In this document: positions 1 through 7,493 of the stretch, piece by piece
Numbering within the stretch: position 1 is the first letter of the stretch
Layout: the number at the start of each line of letters is the position of its first letter
Assembly (NCBI GenBank): GCA_002255985.1
Contig: NKIR01000004.1
Coordinates: forward strand, 1-64,000
Source: Sphingomonadaceae bacterium PASS1
GTDB lineage: Bacteria > Pseudomonadota > Alphaproteobacteria > Sphingomonadales > Sphingomonadaceae
Length of the DNA stretch: 64,000 nt
Reading direction: 5' to 3'
The notes under the pieces: generated by a model
Databases searched by the model: none
Told to the model about the DNA's origin: nothing
Seen by the model: only the letters and a program-made list of their open reading frames with translations
Translations under genes and position numbers: made by a program

Positions 1-58
1 GACGATCCGCCGCTATGCCAAGGCTTGCGGCAAGCGCGTCGAACTCCAACTGGTTTAG
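1..58 (+). CDS. C-terminal end of an XRE-like HTH/antitoxin-type protein (partial)
   Basis: Only the last 18 codons lie in the window, in the frame starting at base 2, ending RRYAKACGKRVELQLV and a TAG stop. Endings of the form 'LxRYAxAxGxRxExxLV' are typical of small Cro/CI-type HTH proteins, many of them HigA-like antitoxins. A weak hairpin followed by a T run at about 82-101 could end the transcript. The family call is inferred from this short tail alone; the body of the gene lies outside the window. Confidence 0.4.
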   Translation, partial: TIRRYAKACGKRVELQLV

Positions 59-158
59 ATTTGACCCCCGGTCGCTAACTCGCGGTTGCGCGTTTTTTGG
101 ACCAAGCGCGGTTTCCCCCGCCAAAGCCCCAGACTTTCGAGGCGCCCCCCGGGCCTGA

Positions 159-563
159 TCATTCGGCCGGCCAACCGTCGGGTCCCACGGCGACCGTCCT
201 GCGATGGCCGAATTGCGCAGCGGTGTGCCGAGCGTGGCACCCGGCGCAGAGGCAGCGGATGTTGCTGTCGTCGTCCGATCCGCCGTGGACCAGCGGCACG
301 ATGTGGTCTGGCACCGTCGCCGCCCGGATAATCCCCTTGGCGGCGCAATCGCGGCATAGTGGCTCTACCCTTAGTCGACGAACGCGCTGAGCGACACCCG
401 CTCGACCTCGGAGACGCCCTATGCTAACGCGCCCGATTATGTCTGATCGCCGTTTTATCACTAACGAAGCTTGCCCAAAACTGATTGATGATACGGGAGC
501 GATCTGCGGCGAGCCTTCCAACATCATTGAGCAGCGGACCGACCCAACCACAGGTTTGATCAA
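159..563 (-). CDS. HNH endonuclease, phage type, start uncertain
   Basis: The second half carries a phage HNH core: two CxxC-type pairs (PLCRDC near residue 72, CLCAGCH near 106), the HNH segment DHIVPLVHGG at about 87-96 and a following Asn. Such nucleases usually sit next to terminase genes and assist genome packaging, but no terminase is visible here. The first 50 or so residues look unlike the family and overlap a plausible plus-strand gene, and no good ribosome binding site precedes a nearby start. The gene may therefore be an N-terminally truncated remnant. The HNH call is firm; the 5' end is not. Confidence 0.55.
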   Translation of the reverse strand: MIKPVVGSVRCSMMLEGSPQIAPVSSISFGQASLVIKRRSDIIGRVSIGRLRGRAGVAQRVRRLRVEPLCRDCAAKGIIRAATVPDHIVPLVHGGSDDDSNIRCLCAGCHARHTAAQFGHRRTVAVGPDGWPAE

Positions 564-654
564 TGCTGTGTCCGAATGCCGAGCTGGGCACCAATGTGCT
601 GCATCGATCGATCCTGAAACCTACCAGATCTACAACCGGCGCTGGATCAGCTAG
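439..654 (+). CDS. small hypothetical protein
   Basis: A 71-residue reading frame beginning MSDRRFITNEACPKLIDD, with an in-frame ATG 18 bases earlier at 421. It contains Cys pairs (CPKLIDDTGAICG) that could bind a metal, but I recognise no family. It overlaps the doubtful 5' part of the HNH frame on the other strand, so only one of the two can be coding there. A GC-rich inverted repeat directly downstream (664-692) fits a transcript end and favours a real gene. Function unknown. Confidence 0.4.
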   Translation: MSDRRFITNEACPKLIDDTGAICGEPSNIIEQRTDPTTGLINAVSECRAGHQCAASIDPETYQIYNRRWIS

Positions 655-663
655 AACGAAACA

Positions 664-692
664 GCGCCCGAAGGCCTGTAGGCTCCGGGCGC
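664..692 (+). terminator. GC-rich hairpin downstream of small gene
   Basis: Arms GCGCCCG (664-670) and CGGGCGC (686-692) are perfect complements, followed by a modest T-rich stretch. It lies 10 bases after the stop of the 439-654 gene. The T tract is weak, so termination is plausible rather than certain. The AT-rich bases 693-823 between here and the leftward phage operon hold nothing else I recognise. Confidence 0.4.
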
Positions 693-823
693 AGTTGTTA
701 ATTCTCGAATTTCGGAACACTATGCCAAATGCATAGCCCCGTCAACATAAAATTAAACAATATATCAATTAAATCAGTTTGTTAGCTATCTTGGTAGGCG
801 AGCGAATCTGGTCACAAACTGCC

Positions 824-1384
824 CTATCGCAATCGGAATAGTCGGCACAATGCATCCAAACCATGGCACAATTGGCGCATGTCTGCTGGACCCCAATGCA
901 GCGCATCGGCGTCGTGGCAAACCGCCGCATGAACCAAAACGCTTGGCTTGCGTCCAGTAATGCCCGGCGCATCGCTATCAGCTGCCTTCAGTACCAAAAT
1001 AGCAGCTGCTGCCTGTTTGCGAACCTTTGCAACCAATTCAGGATCAGGGTCAGGAGCCCCGCCGCCAAAGATACCCTCGTTGATTAAGATCCCTGTCACC
1101 GAGCGCGGCTGGTCCATGGGGAGACCCATGATAGCCCTGTTACGCGCTATAATCTCCCCGTAATTCTCACCAGCGGCATATTGATCCGCTGAAATATACC
1201 CCGCAAATGCAAGGCGGCCAAGCGCCGAACCAAGCCGCTCATCCTTGGCCTGCGCCGCTGATACGCCGTAATGACGCCGGCGGGCTTCGAGTGCGGTCGC
1301 CATCACATCCTTCCTGTTTTCTGCGCGCGACCGCTTACCGCATGGCAAGCGCTTGCCAGCCTTGCGCTTACGCCCGCGTGCCAT
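824..1384 (-). CDS. phage hypothetical protein, last gene of the leftward early operon
   Basis: A 186-residue protein starting MARGRKRKAGKRLPCGK; an earlier in-frame ATG at 1429 would overlap the upstream gene deeply, so 1384 is preferred. A basic N-terminus is followed by a helical middle (ALEARRRHYG, LGRLAFAGYISADQYAAGENY) and a Cys/His-containing tail. I recall similar proteins at the distal end of early operons in alphaproteobacterial prophages, without an assigned role; a late regulator or antiterminator is possible but not shown. It overlaps the upstream gene by 17 bases, so it is translationally coupled in the same leftward transcript. Confidence 0.6.
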   Translation of the reverse strand: MARGRKRKAGKRLPCGKRSRAENRKDVMATALEARRRHYGVSAAQAKDERLGSALGRLAFAGYISADQYAAGENYGEIIARNRAIMGLPMDQPRSVTGILINEGIFGGGAPDPDPELVAKVRKQAAAAILVLKAADSDAPGITGRKPSVLVHAAVCHDADALHWGPADMRQLCHGLDALCRLFRLR

Positions 1385-1556
1385 CCAAACCTCCATAAAG
1401 CCGTTCACCAATCGCACGGATGGCTTCACGTTCCAGCGGGGTTAGCCGCTTGTCGCAGACCGAGACGGCAAGGATGCCGCTTCGCCAGCCATCGCGTTTG
1501 AGTTCTTCGCCGTCACGCTGCCGGGCGCTGTTATAGATCCGAGAGGTAAAACTCAT
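1368..1556 (-). CDS. small phage hypothetical protein
   Basis: A 62-residue protein beginning MSFTSRIYNSARQRDGEEL, with no recognisable domain. It overlaps the DUF6378 gene by four bases (ATGA) and the next gene downstream by 17, the packing expected of a real gene in a phage operon. Function unknown. Confidence 0.5.
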   Translation of the reverse strand: MSFTSRIYNSARQRDGEELKRDGWRSGILAVSVCDKRLTPLEREAIRAIGERLYGGLDGTRA

Positions 1557-1810
1557 GAGCGCACCTCCCGCAGCAGTGCGGCATAGCCGATGACATCAAC
1601 CACGCTGTCGACGTGACCCGGATCGAAGGCGAGCCGCACCAGCTTTAGGTCAATCATGCACAGCGCAACCTTGGCCGGTGACACTGGCGTGCCCAAGGTG
1701 ATCGACCAGCGATCGGCGATCGCTTGGAACTGCTCGGCAGGATCTCCGTAATCATCGCGGCGCTCTTCGAGAACCTTTGCGGCATGGCCAAGGATAGACC
1801 AACTGCTCAT
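1553..1810 (-). CDS. DUF6378-like phage protein
   Basis: An 85-residue protein whose pattern matches the small DUF6378 phage family: ERRDDYGDPAEQFQAIADRW followed by a helix-rich segment and a C-terminal DSVVDVIGYAALL. I recall the family as common in phage genomes, with no established function. It overlaps both neighbours by four bases (ATGA), so it belongs to the leftward replication operon. Confidence 0.65.
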   Translation of the reverse strand: MSSWSILGHAAKVLEERRDDYGDPAEQFQAIADRWSITLGTPVSPAKVALCMIDLKLVRLAFDPGHVDSVVDVIGYAALLREVRS

Positions 1811-2343
1811 TGCACACCTCCCTTGGTCTCGGTGGCCCAGAGCATGATAGCTATCGCGTCTGCTTCGTTGTCATCCACAGGCGCAAAGCCGCGCTGCCGC
1901 ACCGCGTCGATCACCGCCGCCTTATCGGCGTTGCCTTTGCCGGCAATGAACCGCTTGATCGTTCCTACAGGAACGCCTTGATATGCGATCAGATGCTCTT
2001 CGCAATATGAGGTCAGGACCGCCTGCAGGCCGCCATAAACATGGGCAGCGTCGGTGCCTACATGGCGGCGAACCTCTTCGTAATAAATTGCTTCAATGGG
2101 ACCTGCATCGCTATCGAGTTGCTCCAGCCAGCGCCGAAATCGCACAAAGCGCATTCCGCCGCCATCGAAGCGGGAGGGCTTGAACGATACGGTGCCGCTA
2201 CTGATAACATCACCCCTGCCCCGCAGCGCCCAGCCTGTACTGGTGCCAAGGTCAAGAGCAACAAGGGAACCACAGGCTAAAGTGGTTGCCTTTGCCTTAG
2301 GGGTTGCACTGCAAGGCGGCACAGGCAAGGTCAGTATATCCAT
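1807..2343 (-). CDS. RuvC-like Holliday junction resolvase (phage)
   Basis: An RNase H-fold nuclease that would resolve four-way junctions during phage recombination and replication. The acidic motifs are visible: ALDLGTSTGWA (Asp31), YYEEVRRH (Glu89/90) and DDNEADAIAI (Asp157-Asp162). I start at 2343 (MDILTLPVPP) because a GGAG ribosome binding site lies seven bases upstream; the frame stays open to 2571 but that extension looks non-coding. The length of 178 residues is normal for the family. It overlaps the DUF6378 gene by four bases. Confidence 0.8.
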   Translation of the reverse strand: MDILTLPVPPCSATPKAKATTLACGSLVALDLGTSTGWALRGRGDVISSGTVSFKPSRFDGGGMRFVRFRRWLEQLDSDAGPIEAIYYEEVRRHVGTDAAHVYGGLQAVLTSYCEEHLIAYQGVPVGTIKRFIAGKGNADKAAVIDAVRQRGFAPVDDNEADAIAIMLWATETKGGVQ

Positions 2344-2485
2344 GAATATTCTCCATTTCGGGATTGATTTGTGGTGCGGACGGCGATGGTTTTGTGCTTG
2401 GCGGTGCGGACCACCGTCGTCCGGTCTTGAGGGTGAGAGTATCAAGGCATGGCAGCCTCCTCGGGTAAGACCGGCATGAGAACGG

Positions 2486-2512
2486 CCGATATCAAAATGG
2501 CCGATATCAAAA
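2486..2512. repeat. tandem CCGATATCAAAA motif, possible phage operator
   Basis: Two copies of CCGATATCAAAA lie 15 bases apart (2486-2497 and 2501-2512), between the RuvC-like gene and the end of the gene upstream of it. The 10-mer CCGATATCAA occurs again at 7411-7420 in the repressor/Cro control region. The remaining bases 2344-2485 hold no gene that I can see. The role as a protein-binding site is inferred from repetition and position. Confidence 0.4.
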
Positions 2513-3049
2513 CGGAATGTCCGAAAGTTCATCGTTGAGTTCATCGATGGCGACCTTAGATGGCCGGACACTCACCACCTGTGCTCCTGGAAACGCCTCC
2601 TTGGCTGAAGCAATCATGGGATGGCAGCGGATTACATTGGCGATCTCATCGAGTGACCAGACCTGAGCTTTGCGCCCATGACACTGGGCTCTGCCGGTAT
2701 CCCGCAGATCGCGTACCAAAATGACGAGACCTTGCTCTGTCTCAAACTCCCACTGGTCGACCGGCAGGGGCTCACCCTTGATTTCACGAGCAAGTCCATC
2801 AAGCTTGTCATACGCCCGCAGCATGGCATCGCCGTGCTGACGGATAAGGCACAGATCGAACGCCCACACAGCAGCGTTAAAAAGTTTTTGCTGTGTGTGA
2901 AAGCGCTCGGCCCACGCAAAAGGCACAAGCATCGGCAACCGGCCAATGCCCCAGCACTGGTCCATTTCACGACCGCGCTGATCGACGCAGTTGATGATGA
3001 TCTGCATATCGCTGATCTGACCATGACGGGTAGGTGGTGCGCCCTTCAT
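2507..3049 (-). CDS. phage hypothetical protein
   Basis: A 180-residue protein starting MKGAPPTRHGQISDMQ, with a good ribosome binding site (GGAGG, seven bases before ATG). It is largely alpha/beta with no signal peptide or membrane segment and I recognise no domain. It lies downstream of the primase-helicase gene, separated from it by the repeat-rich stretch at 3097-3226, and upstream of the RuvC-like gene. A replication or recombination role is suggested by context only. Confidence 0.6.
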   Translation of the reverse strand: MKGAPPTRHGQISDMQIIINCVDQRGREMDQCWGIGRLPMLVPFAWAERFHTQQKLFNAAVWAFDLCLIRQHGDAMLRAYDKLDGLAREIKGEPLPVDQWEFETEQGLVILVRDLRDTGRAQCHGRKAQVWSLDEIANVIRCHPMIASAKEAFPGAQVVSVRPSKVAIDELNDELSDIPF

Positions 3050-3096
3050 GGCAGCCTCCTTTCTCTGTTAAAATTAAGGCTACCGATGCGCCTGAA

Positions 3097-3226
3097 GCGC
3101 AGTCGGAAGCCCTTAGGGGGTATGGGGGGGAAGCGACTGCGCGTTCCGACAGCTTGCGACCGTGCTTCCGACGCCTTCCGACTGGCTTGCGACTGACGCA
3201 AATCTGTGCTTCCGACAGCTTGCGAC
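3097..3226. repeat. iteron-like repeats plus inverted repeat, candidate replication origin
   Basis: A 17-base unit TTCCGACAGCTTGCGAC occurs perfectly at 3144-3160 and 3210-3226. Broken copies lie between them (TTCCGAC at 3166 and 3176, TTGCGAC at 3187). Just to the left is a nine-base inverted repeat, GCGCAGTCG at 3097-3105 and CGACTGCGC at 3134-3142, flanking a G-rich loop. The cluster sits immediately beyond the end of the primase-helicase gene. Repeats next to a replication initiator suggest an origin or initiator binding site; this is inference. Confidence 0.45.
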
Positions 3227-3242
3227 AACGAGGTTTTATAGC

Positions 3243-5297
3243 TCATTGGACAGGCTCCAGATACTTCACGACCCTGAGCCCTGTGGCCTTGCCGTGGAAT
3301 TTTCCAGCCTCTGTGACGAGGTAGCCATGCTGCTGCCACTTGCTAATAGAGGTCTCAGCCTCGCGCTTGCTTACCCCATATTTTTCAGAAATAAGGTCGA
3401 CCGCAAACCGGCCCTTGCGCCTTGCATGCGGAAATACAGACCAAGGTGATCCTGCACGCCAAGCTTCGTCAATCGCTTGGAATATTTCACGGATATGGTG
3501 CCAACTTAGGCGCTTGTCGTCCAACGGAGTTACACCTGCGCCTAGCACTGGCACGAGCGTATTTTGCTCAGGGCCAAGTCCGACTGTCAGGTCAACAACC
3601 TTCATTGTAAAATGCAGATCATTGAGTTCTTCGCCGTCCTTCTGCTTTTCAACACAGAGCGTCGTGATATCTTCCTCTTTGGCGATGCGGATCGAGGTAT
3701 CACAGCCACCCAAAAGCACAGTCGAGCCGCGCATGCCGCGGTCGAGTTCCTTGCCCGAATGGTGGACCCCGATCACGCTGCCAGAGCAATGCTGCTGAAG
3801 GGCGGCGCAGCCGTCGATAAACAGCGACATGGCTTCCTGGCTGTTCTCATTTTCGCCCGGGATCGAGCGCGACACGGTATCGATCACAACCAACCCGATG
3901 GCAAAATCGACCTCGGCGCGCACTTGGTCGATTGTTCGCTTCAGTTTCTCAATGCTGGCAGGATCAAGCATACGGACGGCAAGAGGCAGCAGCTTAAACG
4001 GCGCATCGACGCGGTCCAACCTATGCTCGCGGCGCCAGCCCTTGATCCGCTGACCAATTCCGTATTTGCCTTCGCCAGCGATGTAGAGAATGCCGGTCTG
4101 CTTGGTCGGCTTTCCATGCCAGCAAAGACCATATGCAACCCGCAGTACCATATCGAGCGCGATAAACGTCTTATGCTCGCCTGGCCGGCCATAGAGCAGC
4201 ACCAGGCCGTGCGCTGGGATCAGGCCATCGATCCGCCAGCTTGGTGGCGGCATGTTGTCGATCTCATCAAGGCTCAAGGTCTCAAAGACGTCAGGGGTGC
4301 TAACAATATCACTGACTACACTGCCTGCATCCAGATGTGTCCTGACCGCATCTTTGCCTGACAGCGCAGCCATATCGTTAAAATCTGTCCCGTCGGCTCC
4401 TTGCCTGAAAATCGGAAAGACCGCATCGCAGCGCAAGATGCGCGCGGCTTGGACTGCTGCATCACGGCCGACGTTATTAGGCTTGCCCCGGTCATCGTCA
4501 CCGGCGACCAGCCAACGGGACTTGGGATAGGCTGACACAAGCTGCTCAGCGACTTTGGCTAGGTTGCCGGCATTGAAGGTGACGATGACGCTGCGGCCGG
4601 TGGCTTCATGCAAGGAAGCGCCAGTTGCGAAACCTTCACAAACTAAGACAGGCGCGGCTGCCGCTGTGACTGGCGGTCCGATGATGAACATAGCGCCTGC
4701 CACCGGAAGATCGGCTTCAAATAGCTTGTGGCCGGCAGGATCAATCGACTGCAAAGATTTAAGCACGCCATCGGTATCGAACAGCGGCACCAGGACGTGC
4801 TCACGATCGAGCCGCGTACCATTGGGCCCAATGCCCTTAGCCGTCAGATAGGGATGGGATGAATAGCCGGGATCCGCCGCTGCCCAACGCAGACGCATTT
4901 GCTCAGCGGCGGTCTTTCGGCGCGCGGCCTGCTCTGCCTCAAAAAGTGCCTGCCTCTCCTTGAGTTCATTGGCGCGAGCTTCGGACAGGACGGGCATCAT
5001 TCCGCCCGTTAGGTGCTTAGCTGCGGCCCCTAAATCGAGACCAACCTTGGCTTCCAAAAAATCAAATACATCGCCATTTGCTCCGCAGCCGAAGCAATTA
5101 TATCGCTGGTCCTGCGGATACACCGTAAACGACGGCGTGCGCTCTGTATGAAACGGGCACAGTCCGACAAGCGTCTGGCCGCGCTGCTTAAGCACAAGAT
5201 GCCGGCGGATTTCATCAGCCAGCGGGAACTGGTCCTTGATCGTGTCAATATCGATGCTGCCGGTTTCAATGCGACGCGCCATGGCGGCCAGGACCAC
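3243..5297 (-). CDS. phage DNA primase/helicase (CHC2 zinc finger, TOPRIM, RecA-like ATPase)
   Basis: A bifunctional replication protein of 684 residues. An N-terminal CHC2 zinc finger uses Cys47, His50, Cys68 and Cys71. A TOPRIM domain follows, with Glu221 in VCEGFATG and the acidic run AGDDDRG near 266. The C-terminal half is a RecA/RepA-type ATPase with Walker A GRPGEHKT (370-377) and Walker B LVVIDTVSRS near 473. The primase part would make RNA primers and the ATPase part would unwind or load DNA, so the element encodes its own initiation machinery. It is the largest gene of the leftward operon and ends beside the iteron-like repeats. Confidence 0.88.
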   Translation of the reverse strand: MVLAAMARRIETGSIDIDTIKDQFPLADEIRRHLVLKQRGQTLVGLCPFHTERTPSFTVYPQDQRYNCFGCGANGDVFDFLEAKVGLDLGAAAKHLTGGMMPVLSEARANELKERQALFEAEQAARRKTAAEQMRLRWAAADPGYSSHPYLTAKGIGPNGTRLDREHVLVPLFDTDGVLKSLQSIDPAGHKLFEADLPVAGAMFIIGPPVTAAAAPVLVCEGFATGASLHEATGRSVIVTFNAGNLAKVAEQLVSAYPKSRWLVAGDDDRGKPNNVGRDAAVQAARILRCDAVFPIFRQGADGTDFNDMAALSGKDAVRTHLDAGSVVSDIVSTPDVFETLSLDEIDNMPPPSWRIDGLIPAHGLVLLYGRPGEHKTFIALDMVLRVAYGLCWHGKPTKQTGILYIAGEGKYGIGQRIKGWRREHRLDRVDAPFKLLPLAVRMLDPASIEKLKRTIDQVRAEVDFAIGLVVIDTVSRSIPGENENSQEAMSLFIDGCAALQQHCSGSVIGVHHSGKELDRGMRGSTVLLGGCDTSIRIAKEEDITTLCVEKQKDGEELNDLHFTMKVVDLTVGLGPEQNTLVPVLGAGVTPLDDKRLSWHHIREIFQAIDEAWRAGSPWSVFPHARRKGRFAVDLISEKYGVSKREAETSISKWQQHGYLVTEAGKFHGKATGLRVVKYLEPVQ

Positions 5298-5369
5298 TTT
5301 CTGCTGAGGACTAAAGGGAGGATCGCAAGTCTGATGCCGGGCCGCCGCAGCGACCCAGCATCTAGCTGA

Positions 5370-5996
5370 TCAGAACAGTGGCGCGCCGGCAGGTGCTGGT
5401 GCCGGCGCCAATGGCGGTGGCATGTGTGCGGCCGGCCCTGCGGCAACCGGTAAGGCTGCTCTCGCTGCAGGTGCAGGCAGCCCTGCATCGCCGAAGGCGT
5501 CTGGCCGATCAGTCCACCCTAAGATCTCAAACTTGGGCTGATAGTTAGTGCCGTGCTTGTTAGTGACCGGCTGGACACCGACGCAGCGCACCACCGGAAG
5601 CTTGCCGGTCGCCGTCTCAGGCGCTGCCAACCAAAGATCATAGAGGCTGTTCATCGCCTCGATCACAATGCCGGCGGTGGAACTGAACTCCCGCAAACCC
5701 AGCAGGTTCTTCTCTGAGTATAGATCTAGCTGAAAGCCACGCTTAAAGTCCTGGCCCGGATTGGATGCAGCCTCGCTAAACGAGGGGTCCATTACCTTTT
5801 CCGGGGCCACATTTGCTGCAAACTTAAACCAGCCTGTCTGCAAGCCCGGCATGTCGAACACCGCTGTCATGTCGGTGACCTCGAACTGGGGTTCGTCCTG
5901 GCCGTCGCGCTTGGTGTACCAACGTCCTGCTTTAGCGTTGAACGAGATAAATACCTTAAAATCCGCGCCAGTGGCGGATGGAGTCATAAAACCCAT
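5370..5996 (-). CDS. phage hypothetical protein, possible ssDNA-binding protein
   Basis: A 208-residue protein: a beta-rich first part with many aromatic residues (FKVFISFNAKAGRWYTKR, TGWFKFAANVAPEKV) and a low-complexity Ala/Pro tail ending GAPLF. A compact beta domain with a disordered tail between a recombination nuclease and a primase is what a single-strand binding or annealing protein would look like, but the usual acidic SSB tip is missing. The function is a guess from shape and position; the gene itself is well supported. Confidence 0.6.
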   Translation of the reverse strand: MGFMTPSATGADFKVFISFNAKAGRWYTKRDGQDEPQFEVTDMTAVFDMPGLQTGWFKFAANVAPEKVMDPSFSEAASNPGQDFKRGFQLDLYSEKNLLGLREFSSTAGIVIEAMNSLYDLWLAAPETATGKLPVVRCVGVQPVTNKHGTNYQPKFEILGWTDRPDAFGDAGLPAPAARAALPVAAGPAAHMPPPLAPAPAPAGAPLF

Positions 5997-6032
5997 AATC
6001 CTGTTTCCTTATTACATTTGGGGTGCCGCTTG

Positions 6033-6824
6033 TCAGGCCTGCGGCGCGGCCTCGGGGGCAAGGCCCCAGATCTCTTGGGCGGCTGCTTGCGCGCCAAGGT
6101 CGTTCCAGTAAAAGCTGTCAAAGTCAGGCGAAAGCGAGCCTGTCAGTGCCGCACCGTCATCTGACAGGCTCAAGAACCGCTCGATTGAGTTTGCGATGCT
6201 CACAACCCGGCTTAGGTGACTGCGCGGATCCTCGAGCTTGTAGACCCCGACCTTTTGCGGGGTGACGTAAGCGAACCGGATTTCAGAATTACCATGTGCG
6301 GCGTGATAGATCGCGCCTTGCCTCGCATGTGGATCAGAGATCTTGGACGACAGTCTCAATTGCGTTTTCAGATCAACGATGATGCCGTGATCCGGAAACC
6401 AAAAGTCGAGCCAGCCAATGAACGGCACAGGCACGCCGGGGATCATGACCTCAATGCGGTGCTGGCGATTACCATCGGCGGTAGCCGGAACGCCGTATTG
6501 GCGCAGTTCCCCAAGGCCAATGGCGACCGCAGGAGCAATACCGGCGCGTTCCTTCTCGACGCCGGGGTGGCCCGATAGCGCAGTCAACTGGTTAAACCTA
6601 GCCACCGCCAGTTCCTGGCAGGCCTCCACCGAGGCATCAGGCTCAAACAATCCCATCTCGACCCCGGCCTCAATGGACGTGCCGCGATGCGCTGAAGGGC
6701 CAACGCCTGTTTTGCGGCCCATCAGTTTTTGCATCGCCCACATTGCTGGTTGCGCGACAAACAAGTTAATCGACGAGGCCGACAGATGGTCAAGGCCATG
6801 ACGTTCAAAGGCATTTACCATCAT
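6033..6824 (-). CDS. PD-(D/E)XK (RecB/Cas4-like) exonuclease, phage
   Basis: A 263-residue nuclease of the PD-(D/E)XK superfamily. LSASSINLF near residue 14 is the typical N-terminal motif. RGTSIEAGVEMGL near 47 supplies an early acidic residue, and the core is IGWLDFWFPDHGIIVDLKT with Asp140, Asp151 and Lys153. A QGAIYHAA helix follows near 190. Such enzymes resect DNA in phage recombination. It overlaps the upstream gene by four bases (ATGA) and lies upstream of the possible SSB-like gene, a common recombination pairing. Confidence 0.8.
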   Translation of the reverse strand: MMVNAFERHGLDHLSASSINLFVAQPAMWAMQKLMGRKTGVGPSAHRGTSIEAGVEMGLFEPDASVEACQELAVARFNQLTALSGHPGVEKERAGIAPAVAIGLGELRQYGVPATADGNRQHRIEVMIPGVPVPFIGWLDFWFPDHGIIVDLKTQLRLSSKISDPHARQGAIYHAAHGNSEIRFAYVTPQKVGVYKLEDPRSHLSRVVSIANSIERFLSLSDDGAALTGSLSPDFDSFYWNDLGAQAAAQEIWGLAPEAAPQA

Positions 6825-7162
6825 GCCACCTGCGACAGTTCGATGTCGGCGAGCGGATTACCCGCACCAGGGGCTCTGGGCCGAGCGATAGCAATGTAGC
6901 TATAGCAATCAGGTCCGAGGCGTTCTTGGACAAGATGGACGCAGCCCTTATCGCAAGCCCAGCGTACCCGCTCGGACAAACGCTCGAGTATCTTGCGCTC
7001 CTTATCGCCAAAGCGGCGCTTAGGGCCTATGTCTATGTCCTTAGCAAGGAAACCGCGGTGATATTCATAACGGTCCCCACCTGCGGCATTGGCCAACCAG
7101 GCACAAAAAAGTAGTTCGTGCCCAACCGTGCGCCGGACATTTGTTCTTGATATGTTCTGCAT
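6821..7162 (-). CDS. phage hypothetical protein
   Basis: A 113-residue protein beginning MQNISRTNVRRTVGHELL, with no domain I recognise. The middle is highly charged (KRRFGDKERKILERLSERVRW) and contains CDKGCVHLV. It directly follows the Cro-like gene (one-base overlap at 7162) and overlaps the nuclease gene by four bases, so it is co-transcribed with both. Function unknown. Confidence 0.55.
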   Translation of the reverse strand: MQNISRTNVRRTVGHELLFCAWLANAAGGDRYEYHRGFLAKDIDIGPKRRFGDKERKILERLSERVRWACDKGCVHLVQERLGPDCYSYIAIARPRAPGAGNPLADIELSQVA

Positions 7163-7398
7163 TATACTTTGCCTTGTAGTTGGTTGGATGAGCGGTGAGA
7201 CAAGCGGCCTCGGACAGGCTTTTCGTAAGATTCCATGAATGTGCGGATCCGGGCCTCTGTATCTGGCCAGAGCCTTCGGCCAGCGCGCAGTTGCCGCACA
7301 AGCTTCCAGTCATTGGCAGCTTTACGGCCAAAATAGCTCTCGGCCATTTGGTTGGCCTTGATGAACGAATCAATTTCTAGAATTATGGGATGTGTCAT
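7162..7398 (-). CDS. Cro-like small DNA-binding protein (putative)
   Basis: A 78-residue protein, first gene of the leftward operon and divergent from the S24 repressor. Its core, FGRKAANDWKLVRQLRAGRRLWPDTEARIRTFM, has the layout of a small Cro-type helix-turn-helix. I infer that it binds the shared operator region and balances early transcription against the repressor. The start at 7398 has AAGGAAT upstream at normal spacing. Position supports the call more than sequence does. Confidence 0.55.
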   Translation of the reverse strand: MTHPIILEIDSFIKANQMAESYFGRKAANDWKLVRQLRAGRRLWPDTEARIRTFMESYEKPVRGRLSHRSSNQLQGKV

Positions 7399-7410
7399 AC
7401 ATTCCTTATT

Positions 7411-7491
7411 CCGATATCAATCCAACATCGCAAGTAGGGCGTTATCCCACAATTAAGATTGCGGGAACCATCCCACAATGTTACCCACAAC
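7411..7491. promoter_or_regulatory. repressor/Cro operator cluster
   Basis: The bases between the divergent cro-like and repressor genes contain three similar sites: ATCCCACAAT at 7444-7453 and 7470-7479, and TACCCACAAC at 7482-7491. The middle one forms a near-perfect dyad with ATTGCGGGA at 7458-7466 (8 of 9 pairs, four-base spacer). CCGATATCAA at 7411-7420 matches the tandem motif at 2486-2512. This fits a lambda-type switch region with sites for two regulators. Sites are seen; binding is inferred. Confidence 0.55.
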
Positions 7492-7493
7492 TT

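Noticed and set aside
3046-3339. 97-codon frame across the iteron-like repeats
   Set aside because: It overlaps the primase-helicase end and reads the DNA repeats as a low-complexity Ser/Gln/Ala segment; the nucleotide repeats explain it.
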